DNA of 64,000 nucleotides from contig NC_019673.1 in assembly GCF_000328705.1 (NCBI RefSeq), positions 744,001 through 808,000 of the forward strand, read 5' to 3'. Shown piece by piece: positions 11,378 to 19,939 of the stretch. The notes beneath the pieces were generated by a model that searched no databases, had not been told where the DNA came from, and saw only the letters and a program-made list of their open reading frames with translations. Origin of the DNA: Saccharothrix espanaensis DSM 44229. GTDB taxonomy: Bacteria; Actinomycetota; Actinomycetes; Mycobacteriales; Pseudonocardiaceae. A program made the translations under genes and the position numbers. How positions within the stretch are numbered: the stretch's first letter is position 1; the number at the start of each line of letters is the position of its first letter.

Positions 11378-12467
11378 GCGGGCAGGGGCTGAACGGCCAG
11401 GGGTGAAGCGGGCCGGGCCCGACCTGGGCGGCGGCCCGGACCGGGTGACCGGGCCCGACCCGACACCGCCGGACCCCTCGGCGCTGCTGGAGGTGCGCGA
11501 CCTGGTCAAGCACTTCCCGGTGACCAGGGGCGTGCTGTTCAAGCGGACCGTCGGCCAGGTGCGGGCGGTGGACGGGGTGTCGTTCACGCTGTCCGCCGGC
11601 GAGACGCTCGGCGTGGTGGGCGAGTCCGGGTGCGGCAAGTCCACCCTGGCCCAGGTGCTGATGCTGCTCGAACCGCCGACGGCGGGCACCGCGCACTTCG
11701 AGGGCAGGCCGATGTTCGGCATGCGCGGCAGCGCGTTGCGGGCGTTGCGGCGGGACATGCAGATCGTGCTGCAGGACCCGTACACCTCGCTCAACCCGCG
11801 GATGACGGTCGGCGACATCATCGGCGAGCCGTTCGAGATCCACCCGGAGGTCGCGCCGAAGGGCTCCCGGGCGGCGAAGGTGCGCGACCTGCTCGACGTG
11901 GTCGGCCTGAACCCGGAGCACATCAACCGCTACCCGCACCAGTTCTCCGGCGGGCAGCGGCAGCGGGTCGGGATCGCGCGGGCGCTGGCGCTGCGGCCCA
12001 AGGTGATCGTCTGCGACGAGCCGGTGTCCGCGCTGGACGTGTCGATCCAGGCGCAGGTGATGAACCTGCTGCGGGAGCTCCAGTCCGAGTTCGGGCTGGC
12101 GTACGTGTTCATCGCGCACGACCTGTCGGTGGTGCGGCACCTGTCCGACCGGGTCGCGGTGATGTACCTGGGCAAGATCGTCGAGATCGGCACCGAGGAG
12201 GAGATCTACCAGCGCCCCACCCACCCCTACACCCAGGCGCTGCTGTCCGCCGTGCCGGTCGCCGACCCGGCGCTGCGCGGCCGGCGGGACGTGATCCGGC
12301 TCACCGGCGACGTGCCGTCGCCGATCGACCCGCCCTCGGGCTGCCGGTTCCGGACGCGGTGCTGGAAGGCTCGGGACCTGTGCGCGCAGCAGGAGCCCGA
12401 GCTGGTCGAGCGGGACGGCCACCTCAGCGCCTGCCACTTCGCCGAGCAACGATCCGTCGTGCCCTGA
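11370..12467 (+). CDS. oppF: oligopeptide ABC transporter ATPase OppF
   Basis: A 365-residue second ATPase: Walker [10 protein letters not shown]-loop [13 protein letters not shown], signature FSGGQRQR, Walker [14 protein letters not shown]-loop IAHDLSVV, and the oligo_HPY cysteine-rich tail. The first 38 residues are a Gly/Pro/Arg-rich extension not needed for the fold, so translation might begin later. It overlaps oppD by 8 bases. It pairs with OppD to power peptide uptake. Confidence 0.92.
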   Translation: MVRRAGAERPGVKRAGPDLGGGPDRVTGPDPTPPDPSALLEVRDLVKHFPVTRGVLFKRTVGQVRAVDGVSFTLSAGETLGVVGESGCGKSTLAQVLMLLEPPTAGTAHFEGRPMFGMRGSALRALRRDMQIVLQDPYTSLNPRMTVGDIIGEPFEIHPEVAPKGSRAAKVRDLLDVVGLNPEHINRYPHQFSGGQRQRVGIARALALRPKVIVCDEPVSALDVSIQAQVMNLLRELQSEFGLAYVFIAHDLSVVRHLSDRVAVMYLGKIVEIGTEEEIYQRPTHPYTQALLSAVPVADPALRGRRDVIRLTGDVPSPIDPPSGCRFRTRCWKARDLCAQQEPELVERDGHLSACHFAEQRSVVP

Positions 12468-12499
12468 CCCGCGGCGGACTTCAGGAGAGGACAACCCCG

Positions 12500-12907
12500 A
12501 TGACCGACCCCACCGCGCTCCGCGCCGCCGCCGAGGGCGGGGACGTCGAAGCGATGGTCGAGTTGGCCCTGCTGCTGGAGGAGGACCTGACCGGGGAGGA
12601 CGACCAGGACGAGCTCCAGGACGAGGTCGGCGGCTGGCTCAGCCGCGCGGCGGCGGCCGGCCACGTCCGGGGCGTCGCCGAGTTCGGCTCGTTCCTCTGG
12701 CACGTCTGGAAGGACGAGGACGCCGCCCTGCCGTGGCTGCAACGGGCCGCCGACGCGGGCCAGGCGGACGCGATGGCGGTGCTGGGCGACGTCTACGACT
12801 TCCTCGGCGACATCGCCCTGGCCAAGCGCTGGTACCAGGCGGCGGCCGACCTCGGCGACCCGCACGCGCAGGACAACCTCGCCGCGCTCGACCGCCTGAC
12901 CAGCTGA
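12500..12907 (+). CDS. small Sel1-like repeat protein
   Basis: A 135-residue acidic, Ala-rich protein without signal peptide. It contains three to four Sel1-like (TPR-related) helical repeats, most clearly residues 64-129: ALPWLQRAADAGQADAMAVL and AKRWYQAAADLGDPHAQ. Such repeats act as protein-binding scaffolds. It starts at ATG 12500 after AGGAGAGG, 32 bases after oppF, so it may be the last gene of the opp operon. No link to peptide transport is known to me. Confidence 0.8.
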   Translation: MTDPTALRAAAEGGDVEAMVELALLLEEDLTGEDDQDELQDEVGGWLSRAAAAGHVRGVAEFGSFLWHVWKDEDAALPWLQRAADAGQADAMAVLGDVYDFLGDIALAKRWYQAAADLGDPHAQDNLAALDRLTS

Positions 12908-12932
12908 CCGGTCCACCACCCGGCCGGCACCA

Positions 12933-12977
12933 CGGACGCCGGGGCGGCTCGCTCCACGCGAACCGCCCCGGCGTCCG
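12933..12977. terminator. strong bidirectional stem-loop
   Basis: A perfect 15-bp stem, CGGACGCCGGGGCGG (12933-12947) with CCGCCCCGGCGTCCG (12963-12977), lies 25 bases after the Sel1 gene and about 110 bases beyond the end of the convergent S10 gene. It can terminate the opp operon. Confidence 0.65.
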
Positions 12978-13085
12978 GATCTCCCGGACCCAGGTCGTGC
13001 CTCATATGTGCCTCACAGGGCCCTGCGGACGCCGGAGCGGCTCGCGGCTCGTGAACCGCACCCGGCGCTCGGAGTCTGTTGCGCC

Positions 13086-14573
13086 CTAACGGTTCGAGGC
13101 CGACTGGACGAAGTCCGCGAGGTCCTTCGACTGCTGCACCCGCGAGGGCTCATGTACGTACATCATGTGGCCGGCGGGGTAGTACGCCGACTCGATGTTG
13201 TCGTGCAGCTCGGCCGGGATGTTCAGGTGCGCCAACACGTGCTCGGCCGCGTAGTACGGCGTCGCGCCGTCGTAGTGGCCGTACGCGACGTGCACCTTGA
13301 GGTCGGGGTTGGCCCGCATCGCCGACGACAGCTTGTTCGCCACCGTCACGTGCGTGCCCTCGAACTCCTTGTACGACCACGGGTGCACGGACCGCGACAG
13401 GATCTCGTACGGCAGGTCGTTCTCGTACCCCAGGTCCGACCGCAGGTAGTGGTTCAGCGCGGCCGTGTACGGGCCCATGATCGCCGAGTACGACGGGTCT
13501 TCGCTGAACATCTCGCGCCCGTAGTCGACGTCCGCCCCGGTGAACCGGGAGTCCAGCCGGCCCACCACCCTGCGCCGCGAGCGCAGCAGCTCGGTGAAGA
13601 ACCGGACGTGCTCCACCCGCAGGTTCACCCGGTCCACGTAGTCCTCGGACAGCCCGGTCAGCTCCGCGTACCGGGCCACCGCCGACGCGCGCTCCTCCTC
13701 GGACAGCCGGTGCCCGCGGGCCAGCGCCCACGGGTAGTCGCGGGACGCGAAGTCCTCCGCCTCGGCCAGCACGTCCTCCAGCGACCGGTCGCCGTGCAGG
13801 CCGTGGTAGTGCGCGATGGCGGCGTAGGTGGGCAGGAACAGCGAGTACGGCAGGTCGTTGCCCTCGCTGAAGTCGAGCGTGGCGAAGTCCAGCACGGACG
13901 AGATCAGCATCAGCCCGTTGAGGTACATGCCGTAGCGCACCTGCAGGTGCTCGGCCAGCGCCGCCGCGCGGGTGGTGCCGTAGGACTCGCCGGCCAGGAA
14001 CTTCGGCGACATCCACCGGCCGTTGCGCGAGGTCCACAGCCGGATCACCTCGCCGACCGACTCGACGTCGCCCTGGAAGCCGTGGAACTCGCCGGGCTTC
14101 TCGCCCTTCACCGCGCGGGAGAACCCGGTGGAGACCGGGTCGATGAACACCAGGTCGCTGTGCGCCAGCAGGGTCTCCGGGTTGTCCACCAGGTCGTACG
14201 GCGGCGGCACGAGCTCGCCGACGTCGCCGGAGACCACCCGGCGCGGGCCGAGCAGCCCCAGGTGCAGCCACACGCTCGACGAGCCCGGCCCGCCGTTGAA
14301 CGCGAAGGTGACCGGGCGCTTGCCGGCGTCCGCGCCGTCGAGGGTGTAGGAGGTGAGGAAGACCTCCGCCTTGGCCAGGTGCCCGTCGAACTTGCCGTCG
14401 GTGAGCACCTCCCTGCGCAGCACCACCCGACCGGTGGTCGTGGTGTAGTTCAGCTTGCGCCGCTTGACGGTGATGCTGTGCTGGGTGGTGACCAGGTCGT
14501 CGGCAGGGGTGTCCTTGCCTTCGGCGGCCTTGTCCGCTGGGGTCAGCTCGTCCCCGGTGTCCTTGTCGGTCAT
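13086..14573 (-). CDS. peptidase S10, serine carboxypeptidase-like protein
   Basis: A 495-residue alpha/beta-hydrolase-fold peptidase of the S10 family. Visible are the oxyanion region FAFNGGPGSSSVWLH, the nucleophile elbow GESYGTTR, and the catalytic histidine in YYPAGHMMY near the C-terminus. The catalytic aspartate is probably the one in AYGHYDGATP. There is no signal peptide: it starts MTDKDTGDELTP, so it looks cytosolic, as is common for bacterial S10 proteins. It is divergent from the uracil-DNA glycosylase gene, with 30 bases between starts. With the opp importer upstream, a role in degrading imported peptides is possible but only inferred. Confidence 0.88.
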   Translation of the reverse strand: MTDKDTGDELTPADKAAEGKDTPADDLVTTQHSITVKRRKLNYTTTTGRVVLRREVLTDGKFDGHLAKAEVFLTSYTLDGADAGKRPVTFAFNGGPGSSSVWLHLGLLGPRRVVSGDVGELVPPPYDLVDNPETLLAHSDLVFIDPVSTGFSRAVKGEKPGEFHGFQGDVESVGEVIRLWTSRNGRWMSPKFLAGESYGTTRAAALAEHLQVRYGMYLNGLMLISSVLDFATLDFSEGNDLPYSLFLPTYAAIAHYHGLHGDRSLEDVLAEAEDFASRDYPWALARGHRLSEEERASAVARYAELTGLSEDYVDRVNLRVEHVRFFTELLRSRRRVVGRLDSRFTGADVDYGREMFSEDPSYSAIMGPYTAALNHYLRSDLGYENDLPYEILSRSVHPWSYKEFEGTHVTVANKLSSAMRANPDLKVHVAYGHYDGATPYYAAEHVLAHLNIPAELHDNIESAYYPAGHMMYVHEPSRVQQSKDLADFVQSASNR

Positions 14574-14603
14574 GGTCGAACTCTACGTTTGGGGCAGGGC
14601 TGC

Positions 14604-15335
14604 GTGCTTTCTCTTTCCGACCTGGACCGGCGCGTCACCACGTGCCGGGCGTGCCCCCGGCTGGTCGCCTGGCGGGAGGAGACGGCCCGGGTCAAGAGGG
14701 CCGCGTACGCCGGGCAGGCGTACTGGGGCCGCCCGGTGCCGGGCTTCGGCCCGCCGGACGCCCGGCTCGCGCTGGTCGGCCTGGCCCCGGCCGCGCACGG
14801 CGGGAACCGCACCGGCCGGATGTTCACCGGCGACCCGTCGGGTGATTTCCTGTACGCCGCGCTGCACGCCGTCGGCCTGGCCTCCCAGCCCACGTCGGTG
14901 CGCGCCGGCGACGGCCTGGAGCTGTACGGCACCCGCATCACCGCCCCGGTGAAGTGCGCGCCGCCCGCGAACAAGCCGACCGCGCAGGAGCGCGACAACT
15001 GCCGGCCGTGGCTGGTGGCGGAGCTGGAACTGCTGCGGCCCACGCTGCGGGCCGTGGTCGTGCTGGGCGGTTTCGGCTGGCAGGCGCTGCTGCCGGTGCT
15101 GTCGGCGGGGTGGCAGGTGCCCCGGCCGGCGCCGAAGTTCGGCCACGGCGCGTCGGTCGTGCTCGACGCCCTGGACGACGGCCCGGCGCTGACGGTCTAC
15201 GGCAGCTACCACGTGTCGCCGCACAACACCTACACCCGCCGGCTGACCCCCGGGATGCTCCAGGACGTGCTGCGCACCGCCGCCGGGACGGCCGGGCTCA
15301 CCTGTACCGGTGGTGGTGACCCCACGACGGGGTGA
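14604..15335 (+). CDS. uracil-DNA glycosylase, family 5 (UDGb)
   Basis: A 243-residue DNA repair enzyme that removes uracil and other deaminated bases. The family 5 motif I is clear: GLAPAAHGGNRTGRMFTGD, with Ala where other families carry the catalytic Asn or Asp. The C-terminal motif is YGSYHVSPHNTYTRRLT. N-terminal cysteines CRACPR and a later conserved Cys (VKCAPP) fit the 4Fe-4S ligands. It starts at GTG 14604 with GGGCAGGG upstream. High-GC genomes have a high cytosine deamination burden, for which this family is typical. Confidence 0.92.
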   Translation: MLSLSDLDRRVTTCRACPRLVAWREETARVKRAAYAGQAYWGRPVPGFGPPDARLALVGLAPAAHGGNRTGRMFTGDPSGDFLYAALHAVGLASQPTSVRAGDGLELYGTRITAPVKCAPPANKPTAQERDNCRPWLVAELELLRPTLRAVVVLGGFGWQALLPVLSAGWQVPRPAPKFGHGASVVLDALDDGPALTVYGSYHVSPHNTYTRRLTPGMLQDVLRTAAGTAGLTCTGGGDPTTG

Positions 15336-15403
15336 CCGGACCTGCGCCGGGCGGCCGGGCCCACCAAGGTGGGCGCACAGATCCCGACCACTGGAGCAGA
15401 ACC

Positions 15404-15733
15404 ATGCGTTTGCGCGTCGCCGCCCTCACCGCCGCCCTCGTGCTGGCCGCGCCCGCCTCGGCGCTCGCCGCCGACGGCAAGTTCGAGTACCGGTACAACG
15501 ACTCGACCGGCGACATCGAGTCGGGGCAGCTGGTCGACCCGGAAAGCCGCGAGTGCATCGGGATCCCGGAGGTCGAGAACGAGCACGGCACGTTCGCGTT
15601 CCGGCCCCGCAACGCCACCACGTCCACGGTGACGCTGTTCAAGGGCAGCGACTGCGAGGGCGACCACTACACCCTTCGGCCGGGTGGCAAGGCGTCCGAC
15701 CGGCTGCTGTTCCGCTCGGTCGCGTTCTCCTGA
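15404..15733 (+). CDS. small secreted protein, unknown function
   Basis: A 109-residue protein with a Sec signal peptide (MRLRVAALTAALVLAAPASALA, cleavage after residue 22). The mature part of about 87 residues has two cysteines (in RECIG and SDCEG) that could form one disulfide, and is rich in acidic and polar residues. The FEYRY, HGTFAFRP and STVTLFKG segments suggest a beta-sandwich, like small actinomycete secreted proteins of unknown function. It starts at ATG 15404 after GGAGCAG. I do not recognise the family. Confidence 0.8.
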   Translation: MRLRVAALTAALVLAAPASALAADGKFEYRYNDSTGDIESGQLVDPESRECIGIPEVENEHGTFAFRPRNATTSTVTLFKGSDCEGDHYTLRPGGKASDRLLFRSVAFS

Positions 15734-15801
15734 GCCCCTGGTGACTCAAGCTTTGGTCAAATAGCGGGCCCGCGAGCCGGTGCGGCGTGCATCATGCCGT
15801 C

Positions 15802-16461
15802 ATGAATCCCCGGCTCGCACTCGCGCTGCTGGTGGGTGCCGCCCTCGTCGTGGTCGCGATCGCGGCCAACGGGACCTCGCCGGTGCCCTACGCGGACACC
15901 CGCCCGGCCGACGCGGAAGCGACGACGCTCGCCCCCGCGCGCCCGCAGTCCGACCTGAACGACGTCGCCGCGTCCGAGGCGGGCGGATCACTGATCGCGG
16001 TGTTCCTGGTGCTGACGGTGGCCGCGCTGATCGTCGTGGTCGGCCTGCTGGCCTCGGTGCGGCTGTCCCTGCGCCGCCGGCGGGGCGTGGGCCAGGCCGT
16101 CGAGACCGCCGACGCCGGGGCCGAGTCGGCTCCCGACATCCTGGTGCGCGGCGCGCGGGAAGCGCTGCGCGAACTGCGGACCCGCACGGGCGGACCGCCG
16201 CGCGACGCGGTGGTGCTGTCCTGGATGCGCCTGGAGCAGGCCGCCGCGGACAGCGGCGTGGCCCGCGCACCGCACGAGACGCCCACCGAGTTCACCGGGG
16301 CACTGCTGACCCGGCACCGGGTCGACGAGGCCGCCGCCGGCCGGCTGCGCACGGTCTACCAGCGGGCCCGGTTCGGCACCGCCGAGGTCACCGACGCCGA
16401 CGCCCGCGCCGCCGAGGACGCCCTCGAACGGATCGTGCACGACCTGGGCGACCCGCGATGA
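15802..16461 (+). CDS. DUF4129 membrane protein
   Basis: A 219-residue protein with an N-terminal membrane segment or signal anchor (5-23), an extracytoplasmic stretch, a second membrane helix (about 63-87), then a cytoplasmic DUF4129 domain with ARAPHETPTEFTGALL and VYQRARFGTAEVT. DUF4129 proteins sit beside MoxR ATPases and DUF58 proteins in actinobacteria. It overlaps the next gene by 4 bases (ATGA). The role is unknown; the family often appears in transglutaminase-linked membrane complexes. Confidence 0.85.
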   Translation: MNPRLALALLVGAALVVVAIAANGTSPVPYADTRPADAEATTLAPARPQSDLNDVAASEAGGSLIAVFLVLTVAALIVVVGLLASVRLSLRRRRGVGQAVETADAGAESAPDILVRGAREALRELRTRTGGPPRDAVVLSWMRLEQAAADSGVARAPHETPTEFTGALLTRHRVDEAAAGRLRTVYQRARFGTAEVTDADARAAEDALERIVHDLGDPR

Positions 16462-16943
16462 GCGAGGAGAAGCGGGAGATCACCCCGCTGCTGGGGATGA
16501 GCGGCGCGATCACGGTCGGCGTGGTCGTCGGCGCGACCACCGCGTTCCTGCTGACCCGGGCCGGCGCGCCGGTGCCCTGGGCCGTGCTGATCGCCGTGCC
16601 CGCCCTGGCGCTGGCCGTGCTGGTGGCCCGGCTGCCGAGGGCCACCGACGTGCTGTGGGCCCCGTCGCCCGCGCACTTCTCCACCGCCGGGTCGGTGCAG
16701 GCGAGCACCCTGGCCGGCCGGTTGGCGGAGGCCGCCGTCGACCAGGACCGGTTCGCCGTGCGGATCCAGCCCCGGCTGCGCCGGCTGGTGGAGGCCCGGC
16801 TGCGGCAGCGGCACGGCGTGCCCGACCTGGCCGACCCGCGGGCCGCCGCCCTGCTCGACCCCGACCTGCACCGCCTGGTCACCGATCCGGGCGCCACCCT
16901 GCCCGACCACCGCACGCTCACCCGGCTGTTGGAGAACCTGTGA
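16458..16943 (+). CDS. small membrane protein of the MoxR/DUF58 operon
   Basis: A 161-residue protein with two membrane helices (about residues 15-32 and 38-58) followed by a soluble 100-residue part rich in Arg, Leu and Asp. It is coupled by 4-base overlaps to the DUF4129 gene before and the MoxR gene after it. It resembles the unnamed membrane proteins found at this position in other actinomycete MoxR/DUF58 operons. No catalytic motif is visible. Confidence 0.8.
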   Translation: MSEEKREITPLLGMSGAITVGVVVGATTAFLLTRAGAPVPWAVLIAVPALALAVLVARLPRATDVLWAPSPAHFSTAGSVQASTLAGRLAEAAVDQDRFAVRIQPRLRRLVEARLRQRHGVPDLADPRAAALLDPDLHRLVTDPGATLPDHRTLTRLLENL

Positions 16944-17899
16944 CGACTGCATCTGACATCGGCACCGAGGGCAAGGCCGTCCTGGACGCGGTCGGTGCCG
17001 TCGTCGTCGGCCGGCACCGCTCGGTGCGGCTGGCCCTGGCCGCGGTGCTGGCCGGTGGGCACGTGCTGCTGGAGGACGTGCCGGGCCTGGGCAAGACGCT
17101 CATGGCGCGCTCGCTCGCGCAGGCGCTGCGGCTGGACTTCAAGCGCCTCCAGTGCACCCCCGACCTGCTGCCCGCGGACGTGACCGGGTCGTTCATCTAC
17201 AACCCGGGCGACCGCGAGTTCACCTTCCGGGCGGGCCCGGTGTTCACCGGCCTGCTGCTGGCCGACGAGATCAACCGGACCCCGCCCAAGACCCAGTCCG
17301 CGCTGCTGGAGGCCATGCAGGAGCGGCAGGTCACGGTCGAGGGCCGCACGTTCCCGCTACCCCGGCCGTTCCACGTGCTGGCCACCGCCAACCCGGTCGA
17401 GTACGAGGGCACCTACCCGCTGCCGGAGGCCCAGCTCGACCGGTTCCTGCTGCGGCTGGACGTCGGCTACCCGCCCGCCGACGAGGAGGTCGAGGTGCTG
17501 CGCCGGCGGCTGGCCCGCAGGCAGGAGGAGGCGACCGTCGAACCGGTGCTCGACACCGAGCGGCTGCTCGCGCTCCAGGACGGCGTCGAGCAGGTCTCGG
17601 TGGACGAGGACATCCTGCGCTACTGCGTGGACCTGGCCGCCGCGACCCGCGCCCACCAGGCCGTGGAGGTCGGCGCGTCGCCGCGCGGGGCGCAGGCGCT
17701 GGTGCTGGTCGGCCGCGCGCTGGCGGTGCTCGACGGGCGTGACTTCGTGCTGCCCGAGGACGTCAAGGAGTGCGCGGTCCCGGCGCTGGCGCACCGGTTG
17801 ACGCTGCGCCCGGAGACGTGGACGTCGGGCATCACCGGGGTGGAGGTCGTCACCGAGCTGCTGGGCCGCGTGCCCGGCCCGGCCGTCACCCGGTCATGA
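16940..17899 (+). CDS. MoxR-family AAA ATPase
   Basis: A 319-residue AAA+ chaperone-like ATPase. Walker A is EDVPGLGKT, Walker B LLLADEINRTPPKTQSALLE, sensor 1 FHVLATANPVEYEGTYPLPEAQLDRF, and the arginine finger lies in DRFLLRLDVGYP. MoxR ATPases activate metal- or VWA-domain partners and work with DUF58 proteins. GTG 16940 overlaps the previous stop; the stop overlaps the DUF58 start. The five-gene set from 15802 to 19757 behaves as one operon. Confidence 0.93.
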   Translation: MTTASDIGTEGKAVLDAVGAVVVGRHRSVRLALAAVLAGGHVLLEDVPGLGKTLMARSLAQALRLDFKRLQCTPDLLPADVTGSFIYNPGDREFTFRAGPVFTGLLLADEINRTPPKTQSALLEAMQERQVTVEGRTFPLPRPFHVLATANPVEYEGTYPLPEAQLDRFLLRLDVGYPPADEEVEVLRRRLARRQEEATVEPVLDTERLLALQDGVEQVSVDEDILRYCVDLAAATRAHQAVEVGASPRGAQALVLVGRALAVLDGRDFVLPEDVKECAVPALAHRLTLRPETWTSGITGVEVVTELLGRVPGPAVTRS

Positions 17900-19218
17900 G
17901 CCGGGCGGGGCGCATCCGGGAGGCGTTGACCAGCGGTCGGGGCGCGCACTGGCACCCGACCGACGCCCTGGTGCGCGGGGCGGCGGTGGGCGTGGGCCTG
18001 GTCGTGCTCGGCGGGCTGATCCACCGGGTCGAGCTGGTCCTGTTCGGCGCGCCGCTGCTGCTGTCGACGCTGGTCGCGCTGGTCACCACGATCGGCGGCA
18101 AGCCCGACGTGCGGGTCCGCGGCCTGCCCCGGACCGGCGAGGTGGGCGCGGCGAAGTCCGTGGTGGACGTCGACCCGGGCCTCGGCGCGGAGGTGCTGGC
18201 GATCCGGCTGCCCGCCGGCGGGCCGGGCTTGGGCCCGGTGCACCTGCTGCCCGCGTCGGCCGCGTCGATCGAGGTGGTGCTGCGCCGCAACGCCTGGGGC
18301 GAGGGCGTCGACCTGCGGCCGGACCACCTGGTGGCCGGGCCGGACGGGCTGTTCGCGCACGGGCCGGTCACCGCGCCCGAACGCGGGCGGGTGCTGCTGC
18401 CGCTGGTGCACCAGCTCCCGGCGGGCCTGCTGCCCGCGCGGGCCCGGGGCCTGGTCGGCGCGCACCGGACGTGGCGGCCGGGCGACTCGGTGGAGCTGCG
18501 CGACATCCGGGCGTTCCAGCCGGGGGACCGGCTGCGCCGGATCGACTGGCGGGTGTCGTTGCGGGCGGGCACCCTGCACGTCCGCGAGCACCACGCGGAG
18601 GCCGACGCGGACGTGGTGCTGGCGCTGGACACCCGGTTGGACGTCGAGCAGGACCTGGGCGAGTGGTCGGTGGGCGCGAAGGGCGCGACCACCCGGTCTG
18701 GCGGCAGCCTCGACCTGGCGGTGCGCGCGGCGGCGTCGCTGGCCGCCGGGTACCTGCGGCAGGGCGACCGGGTCGGGCTGGTGGACCTGGGGCGGCCGCA
18801 GCTGGGCGTGCGGGCCGGTGCCGGGCGGCGGCAGCTGCTGCGGCTGCGCAACCAGCTCGTGGTGTGCGCGCGGTCGGCGGGCTGGGCGCAGAAGCCCGTG
18901 CTGCGGGCCGAGCAGGTGCCGCACGGGGCGTTGGTGGTGGTGCTCTCGCCGTTCCTGGACGCGGAGGTGGTCGAGCTGACGGTGCACGCCGCGCGGCGCG
19001 GCAACGTGGTGCTGGCGGTGGACGTGCTGCCGGAGGGCCTGCGGCCGGACCGGTCGACCGAGTGGGGTGCGGCGACGTTGAAGGTGCTGGAGCTGGAGCA
19101 CGAGGTGCGGCTGGAGGCGATGCGCCGGCACGGCGTCCCGGTGGTGACCTGGGACGCGCGGGCCGCCGCCATCTCCGGTGCGCTGCGCGAGGCGGCCCGG
19201 CCGGGGAGGCGGCGATGA
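17896..19218 (+). CDS. DUF58 domain protein
   Basis: A 440-residue protein with two membrane helices near the N-terminus (about 37-72) and a DUF58 core containing WRPGDSVELRDIRAFQPGDRLRRIDWRVSLR (residues about 194-224), the family hallmark. After it comes a VWA-like region (DADVVLALDTRLDV), whose MIDAS serines are poorly conserved. DUF58 proteins are the usual partners of MoxR ATPases. It begins at ATG 17896 inside the moxR stop. Confidence 0.92.
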   Translation: MSRAGRIREALTSGRGAHWHPTDALVRGAAVGVGLVVLGGLIHRVELVLFGAPLLLSTLVALVTTIGGKPDVRVRGLPRTGEVGAAKSVVDVDPGLGAEVLAIRLPAGGPGLGPVHLLPASAASIEVVLRRNAWGEGVDLRPDHLVAGPDGLFAHGPVTAPERGRVLLPLVHQLPAGLLPARARGLVGAHRTWRPGDSVELRDIRAFQPGDRLRRIDWRVSLRAGTLHVREHHAEADADVVLALDTRLDVEQDLGEWSVGAKGATTRSGGSLDLAVRAAASLAAGYLRQGDRVGLVDLGRPQLGVRAGAGRRQLLRLRNQLVVCARSAGWAQKPVLRAEQVPHGALVVVLSPFLDAEVVELTVHAARRGNVVLAVDVLPEGLRPDRSTEWGAATLKVLELEHEVRLEAMRRHGVPVVTWDARAAAISGALREAARPGRRR

Positions 19219-19757
19219 CCGCGCCGTCGCCGGCCGGGTTCGAGGAGCCCGAGGTCGTCCGGTTGGCCGGCGGGCTGCCCGGCTGGGTGTTGCGGGCCGC
19301 GATCGGGGTGGTGGCCCTGGCGGTCGCCGGCGTTCTTTACGCCGAAGGAGTGATGATTGCTCCATTGGTGTTGTACGTCGGATTGGCCGCAGTGACCGTC
19401 GCGATTCCCGCGTCAGCCGCCGTCATCCTTCTCGTCGTCTATCCGGCGGTGGCGATCGTGGTGGTCGGGGGCCCGCCGGTGCGTCCGGGGGTGCTCGCGC
19501 TCGTTGCTCTGACGCACTTGTTGCATGTGTTGAGCGCTTACGCGGCGCTCATCCCCACCCGCTCGCGCATTCACCTGAAAGCGCTACGCCCGGCGGCGCT
19601 GCGATACGTGCTGGTGCAAGCCGGTGTGCTCGTCCTGGCGGCGCTGGTGGTCCTGTTGTCGGGCGGCCGGACGGACGAGGTCGTCGAGGTGGTGGCGGTC
19701 GTCTGCGCGGTCGGGCTGGTGGCCGGGGCGGTAGCGCTGCTGCGCCGGCGGAGCTGA
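19215..19757 (+). CDS. membrane protein ending the MoxR/DUF58 operon
   Basis: A 180-residue polytopic protein with about five hydrophobic segments (roughly 25-45, 48-66, 67-83, 91-108 and 130-175). It starts at ATG 19215 inside the DUF58 stop. The middle, about 19340-19640, is less GC-rich than the neighbours (codons such as TTC, CTT, ATT, GTT), unlike the rest of the operon. I do not recognise the family. Confidence 0.8.
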   Translation: MTAPSPAGFEEPEVVRLAGGLPGWVLRAAIGVVALAVAGVLYAEGVMIAPLVLYVGLAAVTVAIPASAAVILLVVYPAVAIVVVGGPPVRPGVLALVALTHLLHVLSAYAALIPTRSRIHLKALRPAALRYVLVQAGVLVLAALVVLLSGGRTDEVVEVVAVVCAVGLVAGAVALLRRRS

Positions 19758-19939
19758 GGAACGGGGTCGGAAAGCTCAGCGGGAGCTGAGCGTCTGGATC
19801 GTTCCTCTCAGCACCTTCACCCGCCGGGGCGGCGCTGTCGCTGGTCAGCGCGCTGCGTGTTCCGCATCACCCGGCGACTGTGGTCACAACGGGGCTCACC
19901 GACGCGTCGGAAATCGCCCTCCGGTGCGACCATGGACGT

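Noticed and set aside
13008-14600. Extension of the uracil-DNA glycosylase upstream in the same frame
   Set aside because: The upstream frame is antisense to the S10 peptidase. The family 5 domain begins at GTG 14604 with a ribosome site.
19774-19791. GCTCAG/CTGAGC stem as terminator of the MoxR/DUF58 operon
   Set aside because: Only 6 bp with a 6-base loop and no T-run; too weak to list as a terminator.
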